NCBI RefSeq assembly: GCF_937616625.2
Contig: NC_065577.1
Location: forward strand, 29,091,501-29,155,500
Direction of reading: 5' to 3'
DNA from: Mercurialis annua
Lineage: Eukaryota; Streptophyta; Magnoliopsida; Malpighiales; Euphorbiaceae
DNA: 64,000 bases
Shown: piece by piece, positions 1 through 13,106 of the stretch
Numbering within the stretch: the first letter of the stretch is position 1
How the letters are laid out: each line of letters opens with the position of its first letter
Translations under genes and position numbers: made by a program
The notes under the pieces: generated by a model
What the model was told of the DNA's origin: nothing
Database searches by the model: none
Seen by the model: only the letters and a program-made list of their open reading frames with translations

Positions 1-819
1 TCGCACACTCACTGCAGGTTTTCATAGATTGGACTAAAATGCCCCTGAATGACTTCCAAAGTCCGAAAAATGCACGAGGGCAGTTCTGGGTTTTCACAAG
101 AGGACGACCTAATATCAGATTTTAGAGTTGGGAGCCGTATTAATACTAATTTGTAACATTGAACAAGGGTTCGCTCAAATTTAGTATTAGACATAAACCC
201 TAGATTAGAGTTTTTCTCATTGCTTCGTTCTTGGATTATTTTCTTAATTGTTTCGTCATTTATTATTAGTTTGTACTCGATTAAGGTACGATTGATTATT
301 ATTTTCATATTCAGTATTCAATTCAATTACAGAATGATTTCTTCAATTATTGTTTTTAATATTTTTATTAGTATGTCTAGCTAAACCCTTCGTTGGGGAT
401 TATTAATCAAATTATGTCTGTTTAGTTAAATTGTATGGATTTTTGTTCTTAATGTGTTTTTAATTATTGTGCTTAATGCTTCGCCTGAATTGATCACTTA
501 GTCTATGCCATTTGTTTTAATTTTAGCTAGAGAGAGTAAAATTGGAATAGAACAACATAATTAAGAACATATGAGTTAATTGCGCGAGAGGGAATTAACG
601 AGTGCGTGTTCTTAGGATTCACTTCATAATCATTCAATTAATTAGTAATTAGGTTAATCATTGTGCGAGAGTGAGTAATCAACCTATTATACATTACTTT
701 TATGCTTTTGCCTGTAATTACTCGAGAGAGAATTTTAGGTGCCTTCGATTAGTCTGAACCATATCAGAACAATACAATCCAGAACCCGAATTAAATAAAC
801 AGCATAATAAAAATTAATA
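1..819 (+). repeat. Partial 5' LTR of the Athila element
   Basis: Direct repeat of 18510-19329, equal to roughly positions 463-1282 of the 1521-bp 3' LTR. The first part of the LTR is off-window. The last 240 bp or so and the primer-binding site are missing: identity stops at about 819, where a copia-like LTR begins. The TATA box seen in the 3' copy (TATAAATA, 18645-18652) reads TATTAATA here (138-145). Confidence 0.88.
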
Positions 820-1551
820 ATGTCTTGCTAGAGGCCACTTATGACTTGTGGGCTGAAATAGGGATTTCGGGCCTACTGCCAACGTTATATGAACCTACAG
901 GGTCGCACATTAAGAATAGGCCCAACACAGTTATGGGTTGTACAAGCCCAATGTGATTAAGTGATTAATTATTATTATATATATATATATATAATTCGTA
1001 ATATATATATATATATATATTAATAAATATATATTAATTCGAAATTAAGGATAAGTGTTTTCCTTAATTTATTATTTTTAAAGATAATAAATAATTAATA
1101 TATATGGATGATTATCAAAAAGGAGTTTTTGATAAACATAAACTTGTAAGAATTGCAATGAGATTGAAATTCGAATTTGTCTCAAACCCTAGTGTTATTG
1201 TATCACTATAAATACACATTAAGCAATTGGTTTGAGAATCATGAAATTCATTATTCACTAAATCACTAAAATTCGAAATTGCTTGTGAAGCAATAGTGCT
1301 AGCACACAAGCACTAGTTTTGGCTAAAGTCTGTTCGTGTGGATACTCGTAGAGGACGCGTTCTTTTGGAGGCGTTTCTGATCCGAGGCCAGGTATCACCA
1401 AAGTGAACCACCTCCTTCCTTCCTACATTGCTGTTGAATTCGACATACAAGTAAGTAATTATTCTGTTAATTCGAATTACATGGATCTTGGTTTGGGTTT
1501 TTACATAAATTTTTGAAATTCCGTTGCGTTATAAACCTATAAAACCCAACA
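820..1551 (+). mobile_element. Solo LTR, probably Ty1/copia, replacing the Athila 5' LTR end
   Basis: This 0.73-kb stretch interrupts the Athila LTR/leader. It starts TGTCTTGCTAG and ends AAACCCAACA (TG...CA). It contains an AT microsatellite (about 968-1030), a probable TATA element (TATAAATACAC near 1207) and a 3' part resembling copia LTR R/U5. No matching 5-bp duplication is visible (AATAA before, ATATG after), so a deletion or recombination went with or followed the insertion. It is followed directly by the gag start codon. Confidence 0.55.
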
Positions 1552-1553
1552 AT

Positions 1554-4500
1554 ATGACTAACGAAGATGATGTTCCTCCTGGATTTAACAATGTGGGTGA
1601 TAACAGAGTGATCCCGCAGGATCAGAATCAGCAAAATCAGCAGAATGCACAGGGACAGAACAATGAAGGGCCTAGAGTGAAAACACTGATGGAGTTATTT
1701 TAGCCAAATGTGGGGAATAATACTCATGGCTATTTTGCACACCCTTTGCTGACTCATCATTATGAAATCAAAACCAGTGTCATTCAGCTGCTGAAGGATA
1801 ACTGCCAGTTCTATGGGCTACATAATGAAGATCCTAACGCACACCTCGCAAACTTTTTGGAAGTATGCAGTACATTCAAGATTAGTAACATGACTGAAGA
1901 TGAGGTGTGGTTGCGCCTATTCCCATTTTCGCTGAGGGATAAGGCGAAACAAAGAATCCATGCTTTACCTAGAGCAGGCGTGAACACTTGGGCAGACTTG
2001 GCAAAGGCTTTCTTGAACAAATATTTCTCCATGACAAAGACTGCAAAGCTAACAAGGGACACTATGCTCTATCAGCAACTTGATAGAGAGTCAGTCCATG
2101 AAGCGTGGGAGCGGTATAAGGAGATGTAGAGACAAGTCCCACATCATCACATCACTCGATAAAACCTGATCCAAACTTTCTATAATGGATCAACTGAACT
2201 GGGCAGAAGTACTATCGATGCAGCTGCAGGAGGGTCTATGATGAGAAAAACGGCTGATGAAGCATTCGACCTTTTAGATGAGATGGCAGCGAATGGTTGT
2301 TTCTGGCCAAAGGAAAGAGCGAACGCACCCGCGTAGAGAGGGGTTATGGAAGTTAGTGTTGATCCTGCAATGGAGGCCTTGCAATTGAAGATTGCAGCAC
2401 TACAAAATCAAGTGGATTTTCTTACAAGGCAAGATGCAGGAACCAATATTAACAGTGTAGCTGCAATTCAGAGTAACTGCGAGGTATATGGGGAGCATGG
2501 TCATATGTCGAATGAATGCTCTATATGGTCTCAGCTTATCAATGAGCAAGCTAACTTCGTGGGAGGGCAGAGACCATAAAATGATCCATACGCAGTCATT
2601 TACAATCCAGGATGGACGAATCACCCGAATTTCTCATGGAAGGATAATGGGGGTAATGCCAACAATCAGTCAGGTCCGAGTTTTCAAGGAGGACAGAGGC
2701 CACAGCACAATCAGGGAAACTTCCAGAATCAAGGGATCTTTCAAAATCAAGGGAATTTCCAGCATCTAAACAACCGACCGCAGCATCCACCTGGCTTTCA
2801 GCAGAGAGAGCAAGGCGAGTCTCTCCACAGCAAGTTTGATAAGATGATGGAGATGATGATGAAAAAGGATGCTGAGACGCAGCAGACATTTAAAAATCAT
2901 GCTGCCACAATTCATAATCTTGAGGTGCAGAATCAGCAGATGGCTCAAGCACTGCAAAGCAGGAATCAAGGGGGTTTACCATCCACTACTGAGGAAAACC
3001 CTAGAGAGTATCTCAAGGATATTAAGTTGAGAAGTGGGATATCACTGAATGATCCATATGCAGAACGTGCTACAATTGAGGTGGAAAAGGAACCGTGTGA
3101 GGGTGGCGAGCCTGAAAAAGTAGTTACAAAACCACCTCCACCACCTTCTTTTGTGCCAAAAGTGCCATTCCCACATAGAGTGAAGAAGCCGCAAGACACT
3201 TGGAAGTTTCACAAATTTCTTGAAACTTTCAAAAAGCTAAAGATAATCAGTCTGGCAGACGCACTGAGAGAGATGCCGCACTATGCAAAGTTTCTCAAGG
3301 AGATCATCACCAACAAGCGGAGTTGGGATGCAGAGGGACCAGTACCAATGACAGAAAACTGCAGCTCAATCATATTGAGCAACCTACCGACCAAGCTCAA
3401 GGATCCAGGGAGTTTCACTATCCCTTGTACTATCGGTAACATGCAATCTGTTAATTGCCTTTGCGATTTAGGTGCTAGTATTAATTTGATGCCTTTATCC
3501 CTTTTACGTAGTATGCTTGGTGATCAACAGGTACAGGCTACGCCGATGATGCTACAGTTAGCGGATCACTCTCTGAAGAAGCCACATGGGATTGTGGAAG
3601 ACGTCTTAGTTAAGATCAACAAATTCATATTCCCTGTGGATTTTGTTGTCCTTGACTATGCAGCAGACAAGGAGTGGCCAATGATATTGGGGCGACCATT
3701 CATGAACACTGGCAGTGCACTTATTGATGTTCATGATGGCAAGCTGACTCTGAGGATTGGGGATGAAAGCGTCGAGTTTGACATGAGGAAGATCACACGT
3801 CATCCCAATTCCGGAGGAGAATGTATGCGGGTAGACATGGGGGATGAGTTAGTGGAAGAGCAACTAGCAGAGTAAAAATCCATCATGCCTTCTATGCCGA
3901 GTAAAGAGGAAGAAGCTGAAGAGGAGGAGTACATAGAGGAAACAGTCCTCAAACCATTGTTAAAGAGCAAGCACGTTACTCCTCCCTCTTCAGAGAAGCC
4001 ACCAAAAGTGGAATTCAAGACCTTGCCTGCACATTTGCGATATGCTTTCGTGGGAGCTGATAGCACTTTACCGATTATCATCAGCAACAAGCTCACCAAG
4101 AAACAAGAGCAGAGGGTCATTGATGTAGTCAAGGGACATATCTTGGCTATTGGGTGGCAAATTTCAGACATCAGAGGGATCAGCCCTTCAGTAGTGATGC
4201 ATCAGATTCATTTAGAGGATGAGTCTAAGGAATCTGCACAGAGATAGAGACGGCTGAACCCAAACATGAAGAAAGTGGTTCACAAGGAGATTGTGAAGCT
4301 ACTTGATGCGGGCATCATCTATCCCATTTCATATAGTTCATGGGTGAGTCCAATTCAGCGTGTGCCTAAAAAAGGCGGGATGATAGTCGTAGAGAACGAC
4401 AAGGGAGAGCAGATTTCTACTCGCACAATTATTGGGTGGCGGGTGTGCATTGACTACAGGAAGCTGAATGCAGAAACTAGGAAGGATCACTTCCCGCTTC

Positions 4501-6897
4501 CTTTCATTGATCAGATGCTAGAGCGAGTGGCAGGGCATGCTTTTTATTGCTTTCTCGATGGTTACTCTGGTTACAACCAGATCATTATTTTTCCAGAGGA
4601 TCAAGAGAAAACCACATTTACTTGCCTATATGGCACTTTTTCCTAACACCGCATGTCATTCGGTCTCTGCAATATACCTGCTACATTTCAGAGGTGCATG
4701 ACTTCGATCTTCAATGATATGATTGAGGACATCATGGAAGTGTTCATGAACGAATTTTCAGTCTTCGGGGACTCCTTCGAGTGTTGTCTTCGAAATTTAG
4801 ACCGAGTCATGCAAAGATGCGATGAGACAAATATGGTGCTGAACTGGGAAAAATGCCACTTCATGGTTGAAGAGGGCATTGCTTTGGGGCACAAGATATC
4901 CAAAGAGGGTATCGAGGTTGACAGGGTAAAGACAGAGGTGATCGAGAAGCTTCCACCTCCAATCACAGTGAAGGGAGTCCGTGCCTTTTTTTGGCACGAA
5001 GATTTTCATCGCAGGTTCATCAAAGATTTCTCTTCCATAGCGCATCCATTGACTAACTTACTTGTCAAGGACGCGCCTTTTTTGTTTACTAATACATGTT
5101 TAGCTTCTTTTCTTAGGTTAAAGGAAGCATTGATCACTGCCCCAGCCATATCTAGTCCGGATTGGGATCCGCCCTTTGAGATCATGTGCGATGCGAGTGA
5201 TCAGGCTTTGGGAAGCATTCTGGGGCAGAGGAAGGATAAAAAGCTTCATGTCATCTACTATGCTAGTCGCACACTAGCAGGAGCTTAACTGAACTACACT
5301 ACCACAGAGAAGGAAATGCTAGTTGTAGTGCTTTCGCTGGATAAATTTAGGCAGTAACTGCTTGGCTCAAAGGTTATCATTTACACAGATCATGCTGCAC
5401 TGCGATAATTTTTTGCCAAGCAAGATGGAAAGCCTAGGTTGATTCGGTGGGTGTTGCTTCTGCAAGAGTTTGACTTGGAGATCAGAGACAAGAAAGGGAC
5501 AGAGAATGTGGTAGCATACCACTTGTCGCGATTAGAGGTCCCTGAGCCAGTGATAGTAGGTGAAGTCATCAATGAAAGGTTTCTTGATGAGGCACTTATG
5601 CTCATTAAGGACACGATGAATCCATGGTATGCTGACTTCGCCAATTATCTCTCAGCTGATATTATGCCTCCTAACATGAGCAGTCATGAGCGCAAGAAGT
5701 TCCTCTCTGATGTTAAGCGCTATCTGTGGGATGATCCATATCTATTCAGAGTTTGTGCTGATGAGATGATTCGGCGATGTGTTGCAGAGGAAGAGATGTT
5801 AGCTATTATGACGCAGTTCCATTCTTCGGATTATGGGGGCTATTACGCTTCAGGTAGGACAGCAGCACGGGTACTAGAGAGTGGTTTCTACTGGCCTACT
5901 TTGTATAGGGATGTGAGAGACTTTGTGCAACACTGTGATAAATGCCAGCGGACAGGCAATATTTCGAGACAAGACGAGATGCCTCTCTCTTCTATCCGGG
6001 AAATAGAGATTTTTGACGTCTGGGGTATCGACTTCATGGGACCATTCCCTATGTCATGTGGCAACTTATACATTCTGGTATGTGTCGACTATGTGTCGAA
6101 ATGGATGGAAGCAGCTGCTCTACCTACTAATGATGGAAAGGTGGTCATAGAATTCCTGGAGAAGTTAATAAATCGATTTGGGGTACCGCGGGCAATCATC
6201 AGTGATGGTGGTTCACACTTCTGCAATCGGCAGTTTGCAGCACTAATGAAGAAATACAATGTTTATCATAGAGTGGCAACCCCATATCATCCCCAGAAAA
6301 GTGGACAAGTTGAGGTGTCCAACAGAGAGTTGAAGCGCATCCTTGAAAAGACAGTGAATAGTTCTCGCAAAGACTGGTCTCAGAAGTTGGGTGATGCGCT
6401 ATGGGCATATCGAACGGCATTCAAAACGCCAACCCGTATGTCACCTTACAAACTGGTCTATGGAAAGGCATGTCACTTGCATGTGGAGCTTAAGCATCGC
6501 GCATATTAAAGAGCTTAATTTCGACTCAAGGCTTTCTAAACAAAAACGACTTCTGCAGCTAAATGAGCTTGATGAGTTTCGCTTGTCAGCATATGAGAAT
6601 GCAAAGTTGTACAAGGAAAAAACCAAGAAATGGCACGATGCTCATATTGTGCCTAAGAAGTTTACAGAAGGCAGTCACGTGCTACTGTACAACTCTCGCT
6701 TGCGTCTATTCCCGGGGAAACTGATGTCGAGATGGAGCAGACCTTTCAAAGTGCGACACGAATCTGAACATGGTGCAATTGAGCTAGAAAACGCGAGTGG
6801 AGAGACTTTCAAAGTCAATGGACAGCGGTGCAAGCCATACTTAGGTCCGTTGACGGACAAAGGACGAGAGTGCTACACTCTCGATGCTCCAAACTGA
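1554..6897 (+). pseudogene. Athila gag-pol polyprotein, decayed
   Basis: One reading frame runs from ATG 1554 to about 6505 with eleven in-frame stops: TAG at 1701, 2127, 2334, 4245; TAA at 2160, 2577, 3873, 4644, 5286, 5355, 5406. A small deletion near 6500-6512 (HRAY then a stop) moves the last part to another frame ending at 6897. Order: gag with a long helical domain; CCHC knuckle at 2478 whose second Cys is Tyr (CEVYGEHGHMSNEC); aspartic protease DLGAS near 3466-3480; reverse transcriptase (DYRKLN, FLDGYSGYNQ), where the catalytic Asp pair reads FMNE at 4743-4754; RNase H (CDASDQALGS); integrase with HHCC zinc site (second His changed, GGYY), core Asp (GIDFMG), Asp (SDGGSH) and Glu (GQVEVSN) kept; C-terminal NSRLRLFPGKL. 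Most stops fit C-to-T changes in Gln codons. The normal leader between LTR and gag is missing. Confidence 0.9.
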
Positions 6898-7723
6898 TTC
6901 AGGTACCATACGGTCAACGCTAGCGACCTTAAACTAGCGGTATTTGGATTCAAGTCCAAATCATTTATGTTTACTACACTTCGGTTTAGTTTATGCACTA
7001 GTTAATTTTAATTTTGTTACTTCAGTCTTTTATGTTTTTATTTAGTCATTTTACGCTGTTAATTTTCTTTTGGTTAGTTCAGATTGATCCCGGTAGTTGT
7101 GTTTGGTGTTGTGCAGGTTTTGATGGAAAACGAGGTTAAGCTGCAGAAATTCGGGGGTGTGTGAACGCACACCATAGTGCACGAACGCACACCCTGATTT
7201 CCAAGTGTGCGAACGCACAGTTCAGTGTGTGAACACACACTTTTGAACCCGTTCGACACTGTCATTGAAAAGGGGTGCCATGTCAGCTTTTGCGGGGCAA
7301 TAAATGTGTCTTCTCAAAATCCCATCTCAGTATTTTAATTGCTCATAAACCCTAACATTCAGACCACCACTCTCATCACGATAACCACCGCTTCCCACCA
7401 GCACCACCACTCCCTTTCATCGTCAACCACCACGCACAGCCATCTCCGATAAACACCCATTTTCACTGGTTCCACAACACCGCCGTTTACGCCACAACTG
7501 CCACTGCAATATACTTCGCCAGCGCTACAACCCCACCTCATCCTCGTTCGTCACTAACCACCAATCACCACCACTATCGCCAGAAGCTTCTCCATTTCCA
7601 CCATTGCTGCTATCATCATCTCAGACTACACAGGCAGCATTTAGGGCAAATTTGCAATTGTTGACAATCAATAAGTCATTCATTGGTTAATTGCTCTTCG
7701 ATTATTTCAATTAAAGTGGAATT
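6898..7723 (+). other. Athila spacer between pol and env-like ORF, with palindrome cluster
   Basis: No coding potential. Contains four 15-16-bp palindromes (next entry), then a C-rich, CCACCA-rich stretch (about 7360-7600) that resembles a plant 5' UTR and leads into ATG 7724. It could hold an internal promoter or a splice acceptor for a subgenomic env-like transcript; this is inference. Confidence 0.5.
7157..7240. repeat. Cluster of four GTGTGCG-AA-CGCACAC palindromes
   Basis: Copies at 7157-7172, 7177-7192, 7205-7219 and 7225-7240. Each has two arms of about 7 bp around a central AA. Variants GTGTGTGAACGCACAC and GTGTGTGAACACACAC show C-to-T or G-to-A loss of the CpGs. The same motif occurs in the LTR of this element (18343-18519). 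Confidence 0.85.
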
Positions 7724-10700
7724 ATGCCTAGGGTTCAGATTGGTAGTTCCGCTAAGGAAGCGGACTCGTCGAGTGAGGATGAGCGGGTGAACTTGAAGGA
7801 CAATTATGGTTGTCCATTCGACATTTGGTCTGAGAAGGAAGGTGAATTATTTCATTGTACTGATAAGCGCTAGATTATTCTTTCTAGGGCGTTTGATTTT
7901 GAGGTTCTGGAAGCGTTAGGGTTAGATGTTGAGGTTATGAACCATTTAGACTGTTGGGGACTGGATTCGTTGGCAGACATGAGCCATGATTTTGTGGCTG
8001 ATATTGTTAAAGAGTTCTTCACTAATGTTTGTCAGCCTGAGCCAGATGTAGGATCCCTGTCGTTTCGCCTCAAGGGAGAGGAATACTCCATAACTGTGGG
8101 AGAGATCAGGGGACAGTTTGAGACTTAGCGGAGAGGGTTAAAGCGCATACCGCCTCAGTTTAGTGAAGATGCCATATGAAAAGACCTCATCGGACATGTG
8201 AAATTCAATACCAGGACAACGAAGACAAAGTCAATCATGGATCCAACCTTGTATCTGATGCAGAAATGGTATGCTGAAACTGTTTGTGGGCATCTGGAGT
8301 CCAATAAGGTTAACAGGGGTGACTTTTTTGTTCTGAACGGTCTGATGCATCTTGAGTCCCCTATGATTGACATTGGTTTTCTCATTTTTGACATGTTGTT
8401 GGGCATGAACAACAGGACAGGAAAAGAACGGTGTCTGGGCATGGGTAACTGTAATACCCCTAATTTTCAAAATATGGAATTTTTGGAAATGCGGTGAATC
8501 GGAAATTAGCGGCGGTGGAATACCGGATTAGAAATTAATTTTTGGTGGTTAATTTCGTGTGATTGATTTATTTGTGATGTTAGATTTTTAATTATTTATT
8601 TTTTTTACGTGTGCATGGCTACGTGAATTGATTAATTGTGCATGGGTGACATTTTCGTCATTTTCGGCCATTAAATGATAAAATCGATTTAAATTATTAA
8701 AACGTTAAAAAGATAAACTATAAATATATTCATTCGAGATTTGATATTGTAAGAGATTAAATTAGTGCGGAAACGTTTTTCGAGAAAGATTTTACGGAAC
8801 CTCGAAAACCGTAAAAATAATTAATTAAGCTAGATTAAATTTGACTTGGGGCAAAAGGAATTAGTGGGGAAAAGACGCTTAATGAGACACTTGTCATGTT
8901 GCATGTAGGGTATGTTATGACTAATAGTGGCACTAATGATTAGAAATAAAATAAGGCAAATTAGACCCCACATCCAAAATGCTATAATTAGAAATTTCTT
9001 TTTCTCCATTTTCTTAGGAGTAAAGAGAGTTAGTTAGAGAAAACAAAAAGTCATTTTCTTTTCTTTTTGTCTTTGCCGAATACACCAAGACTAAACCCCA
9101 TAAATGTTTGTTAAAAACACAAGCTTTTTAAGGTAAGATTAAAGGTTTCTTTAAGTGCTTTTTGTGAACTTCTTGATCTGGGGTATTTTTCTTTTAAAGC
9201 TTTGTGCTTGTGTGAGTGATTTTGTTTAATTGAACTAAAATGTGATTTTCTTTCAAAGTATGGGTTTTTAAGAAGATCAAATTTGTAGGTGTTGATTATT
9301 TTTGGGAATTTTCGGTTTTAACAAAAAAAACGTGGTTTAAGGGTTCAAAGTTTACATGCAATCATGGATTATGGGTTTAAAGAGTGGAATAAAATTTGGG
9401 TAAAGATTAGTTTTGAAAAATTTAAAGTCTTTAAAGTAGTTGTGTTTTAAATTTTTTCCAACTTGAACAAGTTTTAGTAGTTAAGCTTAAAAAGCTGAAA
9501 ATAGGTGTTATTATGTATTAAAGAGTGATTTTTTTTAAAAAAATATTAAGTATTTTAAAGGAATGAGTTAAAAGGGTTAAATTTTTGATTTAAAAACCGA
9601 AGGTTTTTATAAAAATTCAAGAGGTAAGATTTAAATTTTTATGAAGCAAATTTCTTGAGGAAATTCTTATGGTTACAAAATTTATAGTTTAAAAATTTAA
9701 TATTTTCGGTGGAGCCGAAAACAATGAAATTAAAAATAATTACAAGTTAAATTATTTTGGCTATGAAATTATTAAAATGGGAAAAAGATTTAATTTTGGG
9801 CATTTAAATTGATGTAGCGAAGTAGTTAGGGAGAAATTATATTTTTCATTGATTAAAACAATAATTTGATTTAAAAGGGAATTAATTGGTTTTTATTTTT
9901 GAAAATAATTTAAGTGAGGAATTTGGTGTTGAAGTTTATTTATATGGGTGAAAATATGTGAAACATAGTTGAGATTTTAAAATGGAAATTATTTGGTATT
10001 TTATTTGATAATGCCGAATTATATTATGATTTTTCCATTAGTATTGTGACATGCTCTATAGAAATTTTCATGCTATTTAGGTTGTATTGGATGATATGTT
10101 GAAATGTGGTTAATGATAGAAATTTATTAAATGTATTGGTGAAATTTTAATTTGGCCGAATATAGTAGAGATTTTTATTGAGAAATTGTATGGTGTTAAT
10201 TGTGTGAATTATTTGGTGATTGTATATTTGATGGATTAAATATTGGAATACATGAATTATAATTTATTTGATTCTATGATTATAAGCATGCAATGGAAAT
10301 GTTTAATTGTTAGAAAATTTGTTAAATGGTAATTTTGTGTGTTAGCCGAATAGACTAAAATTAATTTTGATAATTTTGGTGAAAATTATTTGGTGAGAGC
10401 ATGATAATTTATAGTGATTGAAAATGTGAATTTTGATGTTGTAATATTTAATCTAAGTATGAGATTAAATATTTTAAGTGGTGTTGAATTACATTTTATT
10501 TGAAATTGATTAGCTAAATTTTGGTATAGGTGGTAGAGAGTGGGGTAATCGGCGAACCACTACCGGCCGGTAAACGGAGCACGGTGGCTCTGTTTTACCG
10601 AGCCAAGATTCGGTTGGGTTAAAACCGAACCGATATGAACCGGGGTCAAGTGGGGCCAATACCGTAAAATAGATTCCGGACTTAGAACTTTGGACTTTTT

Positions 10701-10889
10701 ATTTAAACTTGAACTAAATAAGTTTGGACCCAAAATTAAAATTAAAAGGTAAGTAATAAATTAAAATTTTGATAAAAGGACTAAAATGGAAGATTTAAAA
10801 GTATAAGGACTAATATGCCCTAAATGGAATTTTGGTGGATTTGAAAGGCAAGTGGAGCCTTCAATTGTTTAATTAAAAGTTTTTAAGAC

Positions 10890-11277
10890 TCACTACAACG
10901 GCCCTGAATATGGACCCAGAGACCGATCTATTCAGGTCCCTGACCCAGTACGCAGCTATAACAGCTGAAGATATCAAGATAACACCGAAATCCCTTAAGA
11001 TCAGGGATAGAGGAGAATCTCAAAGAGATAACTGAAACTAATAGAGAAACAATCCTATTATGATATAAAGACTATGCAATGTATATATAGACGAAGCCTA
11101 AGCCAGGTAACTCTCATATTCACTTCTCATCATTACTCTCACTGAGACCTCATCAGAGACTGACTTAGGCATCGGAGGGTATTCGAGCCAACACCGGCTC
11201 GAACCCTTCTAACTTGTTGATCTTAGCATGTGGGAGCTCAGCGACAATAGTGACAAAGACGATCATCAAAACCATCA
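10890..11277 (+). repeat. 5' LTR of the antisense-ORF element
   Basis: 388 bp, direct repeat of 13571-13958. Contains a TATA element (TATATATAGAC, about 11080-11091). Ends AACCATCA, directly before the primer-binding site; starts TCAC rather than the usual TG. Confidence 0.9.
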
Positions 11278-13106
11278 TTTGGCGCCGTCTGTGGGAAGAA
11301 TAGGAGAGACACTCCGCCCTGCTTTCTTCGCAGCCACCTTGGCCGCAACACGCTGACCCAGCGCGCAAAGATCAATGGACAGGAACTTACTTATATCATA
11401 CTCCGGGTAATCTGCACGCACAATTTTAATGACGGTAGAGCAGAAATCAGTCAAACACCCACTCACGTACACATTAGCATCTTGTTTGCTACTTCTCTGC
11501 TCCTGCAACAACTTGTCATAGGACAGCCTCAATTCCATCAGAGCATTCTCACGATTAGAGACCTTTTTCTCCATAATTTTCAGGCGATCAGCAGCCGTCT
11601 GACTCAGCTTGGACAACCTGACCTTCTCCGCAGCCGCAGTTGCCCGAAGGGAAGCCATTTCCTTTTCATGCTTGTGACTCAATGAGACCATCTCATCTCG
11701 GTGACGACGCATCAAAGCATTCCCTTGCAAAAGCTGACAGAACACAGTACAAATAAACAACTAAACAAAAACAGAGAAAAAGAAGAAAGAAAAGACAACG
11801 AGGAGGGAATTATTTCAAACCTGAAGTAAAGCGATGTCAACCCGATCACAGGCATCACTTTCCGAGAGATCGGTCCAGGACTCCATATCCTGAGGGAATT
11901 GAACAAACTGCGAGAAAAGAGACGCAATACCAGGAGAGGTCACAGTCACATTGTCCACGTTTCGCTCCAACCACTCCCTGGGACTGGGGCAAGCATCCAG
12001 GTTCGTTTTCAGTCGCTTGGCGGAGCCCTGTTTGGCTTTGTCACGACCATCACGGTTCTTTTTCGCAGAAGGGGCAGCCAGGGTGGCATCCATGGACTTC
12101 TCCAACTTCACCACAGGCTTAGGAGGAAGAGAAGTAGACGCTGGAACAACACCAGTAATCACAGGGACATCTTCATCAAAGGACAATTTCAACGAATCAA
12201 GATAGTTATCACCCATATCTGCATTTTCTAAAAACAAACGAATCAAAAGATGAATAAACATCAAGTAAAAGAAAACGAGACAAATTGAAGCATACCATGA
12301 GAGGCAGTCAAATCTACATAAGATCCAGTAGGAGAATTATGGCAAGATTGAGATAAGGTACCCTCACTCTCTAGAGGACCCTCAGTCACAGCACGAAGGG
12401 GCAACTCAAGATGAGGAAACTCTCGCAGAAGGTATTAATCTATAAAATCACAACAATCGTACATACAACTTTTGGCATCATCAACAAGGGAATCTATTAC
12501 CTCCAACTCAGTAGCAGAAAGGGGAGAGAAAGCCAACGAGGCTGCATCATCAACCCACTCAGTAGGAAAATCAACAAAAGCTTCATCATGACTGACAACA
12601 AAAAATGGCCGCTGCCAACGTTTAGTGATCTTAGGGAGACCTTCAACTACCCTCTTACCCCTATGAGCAACTAAACGAACGTAAAATTCATTGTTGCGAC
12701 GAGACACGAAGAACAGTTGGCTAAGGAGACCTAGAGAAGGGACTAAGCCCCGTTCGTGAGACAACTCAACGAAGCAACAAAGAGTTCTAATGGCATTAGG
12801 GTGGATTTGAACCAGAGGAACTTGATAATCTACAATAAAGGCTTTGATCAGAGGATCTAAAGAAAAACGCAAGCCACAACGCAACTGCTCCTTATAAACG
12901 ATAACCTTGCCGTCACCGACGAAGGTGTTAGCAGCAACTCGAGAACCGCAGACAGAAAGAGAATAGCTAAGAGGAATACCATACTCTTCATGGAATTCAG
13001 CCAAAGTCTCTTTATCGACATTGGAGGTAAACGTATCAAGTGAATTCCTATACTCTACAGCCGTACCAGATGAGGGAAGAGAGACAGAAGACCTAGTCCG
13101 AGGCAT
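11275..13106 (-). pseudogene. Antisense spliced ORF (aORF), Transposase_28-like, one stop
   Basis: Read on the minus strand, three exons: 13106-12296, 12227-11821, 11733-11275. Introns of 68 bp (12228-12295, GTATGC...TTTTTAG) and 87 bp (11734-11820, GTTTGA...TGTCAG) both keep the frame; the spliced length is 1677 bp, 558 codons plus stop. The only defect is a TAA at 12435-12437 (codon 224), in a context fitting a former Gln codon. The N-terminal part (GLRFSLDPLIKAF, then VQIHPNAIRTL, then LPKITKRWQRPFFVV) has the pattern of the plant Transposase_28/putative gypsy-type transposon family. The C-terminal exon is a long coiled coil (about 11480-11733). Known Tat/Ogre-group elements can carry an antisense ORF between pol and 3' LTR; here it is alone. 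Function unknown. Confidence 0.78.

Noticed and set aside
1554..6500. TAA and TAG at Gln positions might mean a nuclear code in which they encode Gln
   Set aside because: All other features are of a flowering plant, other genes (cysteine protease) end normally, and some stops are at Tyr positions. Decay of a methylated element is the simple explanation.
11482..12205. Plus-strand open frames across 11482-11685 and 11899-12231
   Set aside because: They are shadows of the minus-strand aORF, which has domain patterns, intact splice sites and a length divisible by three.
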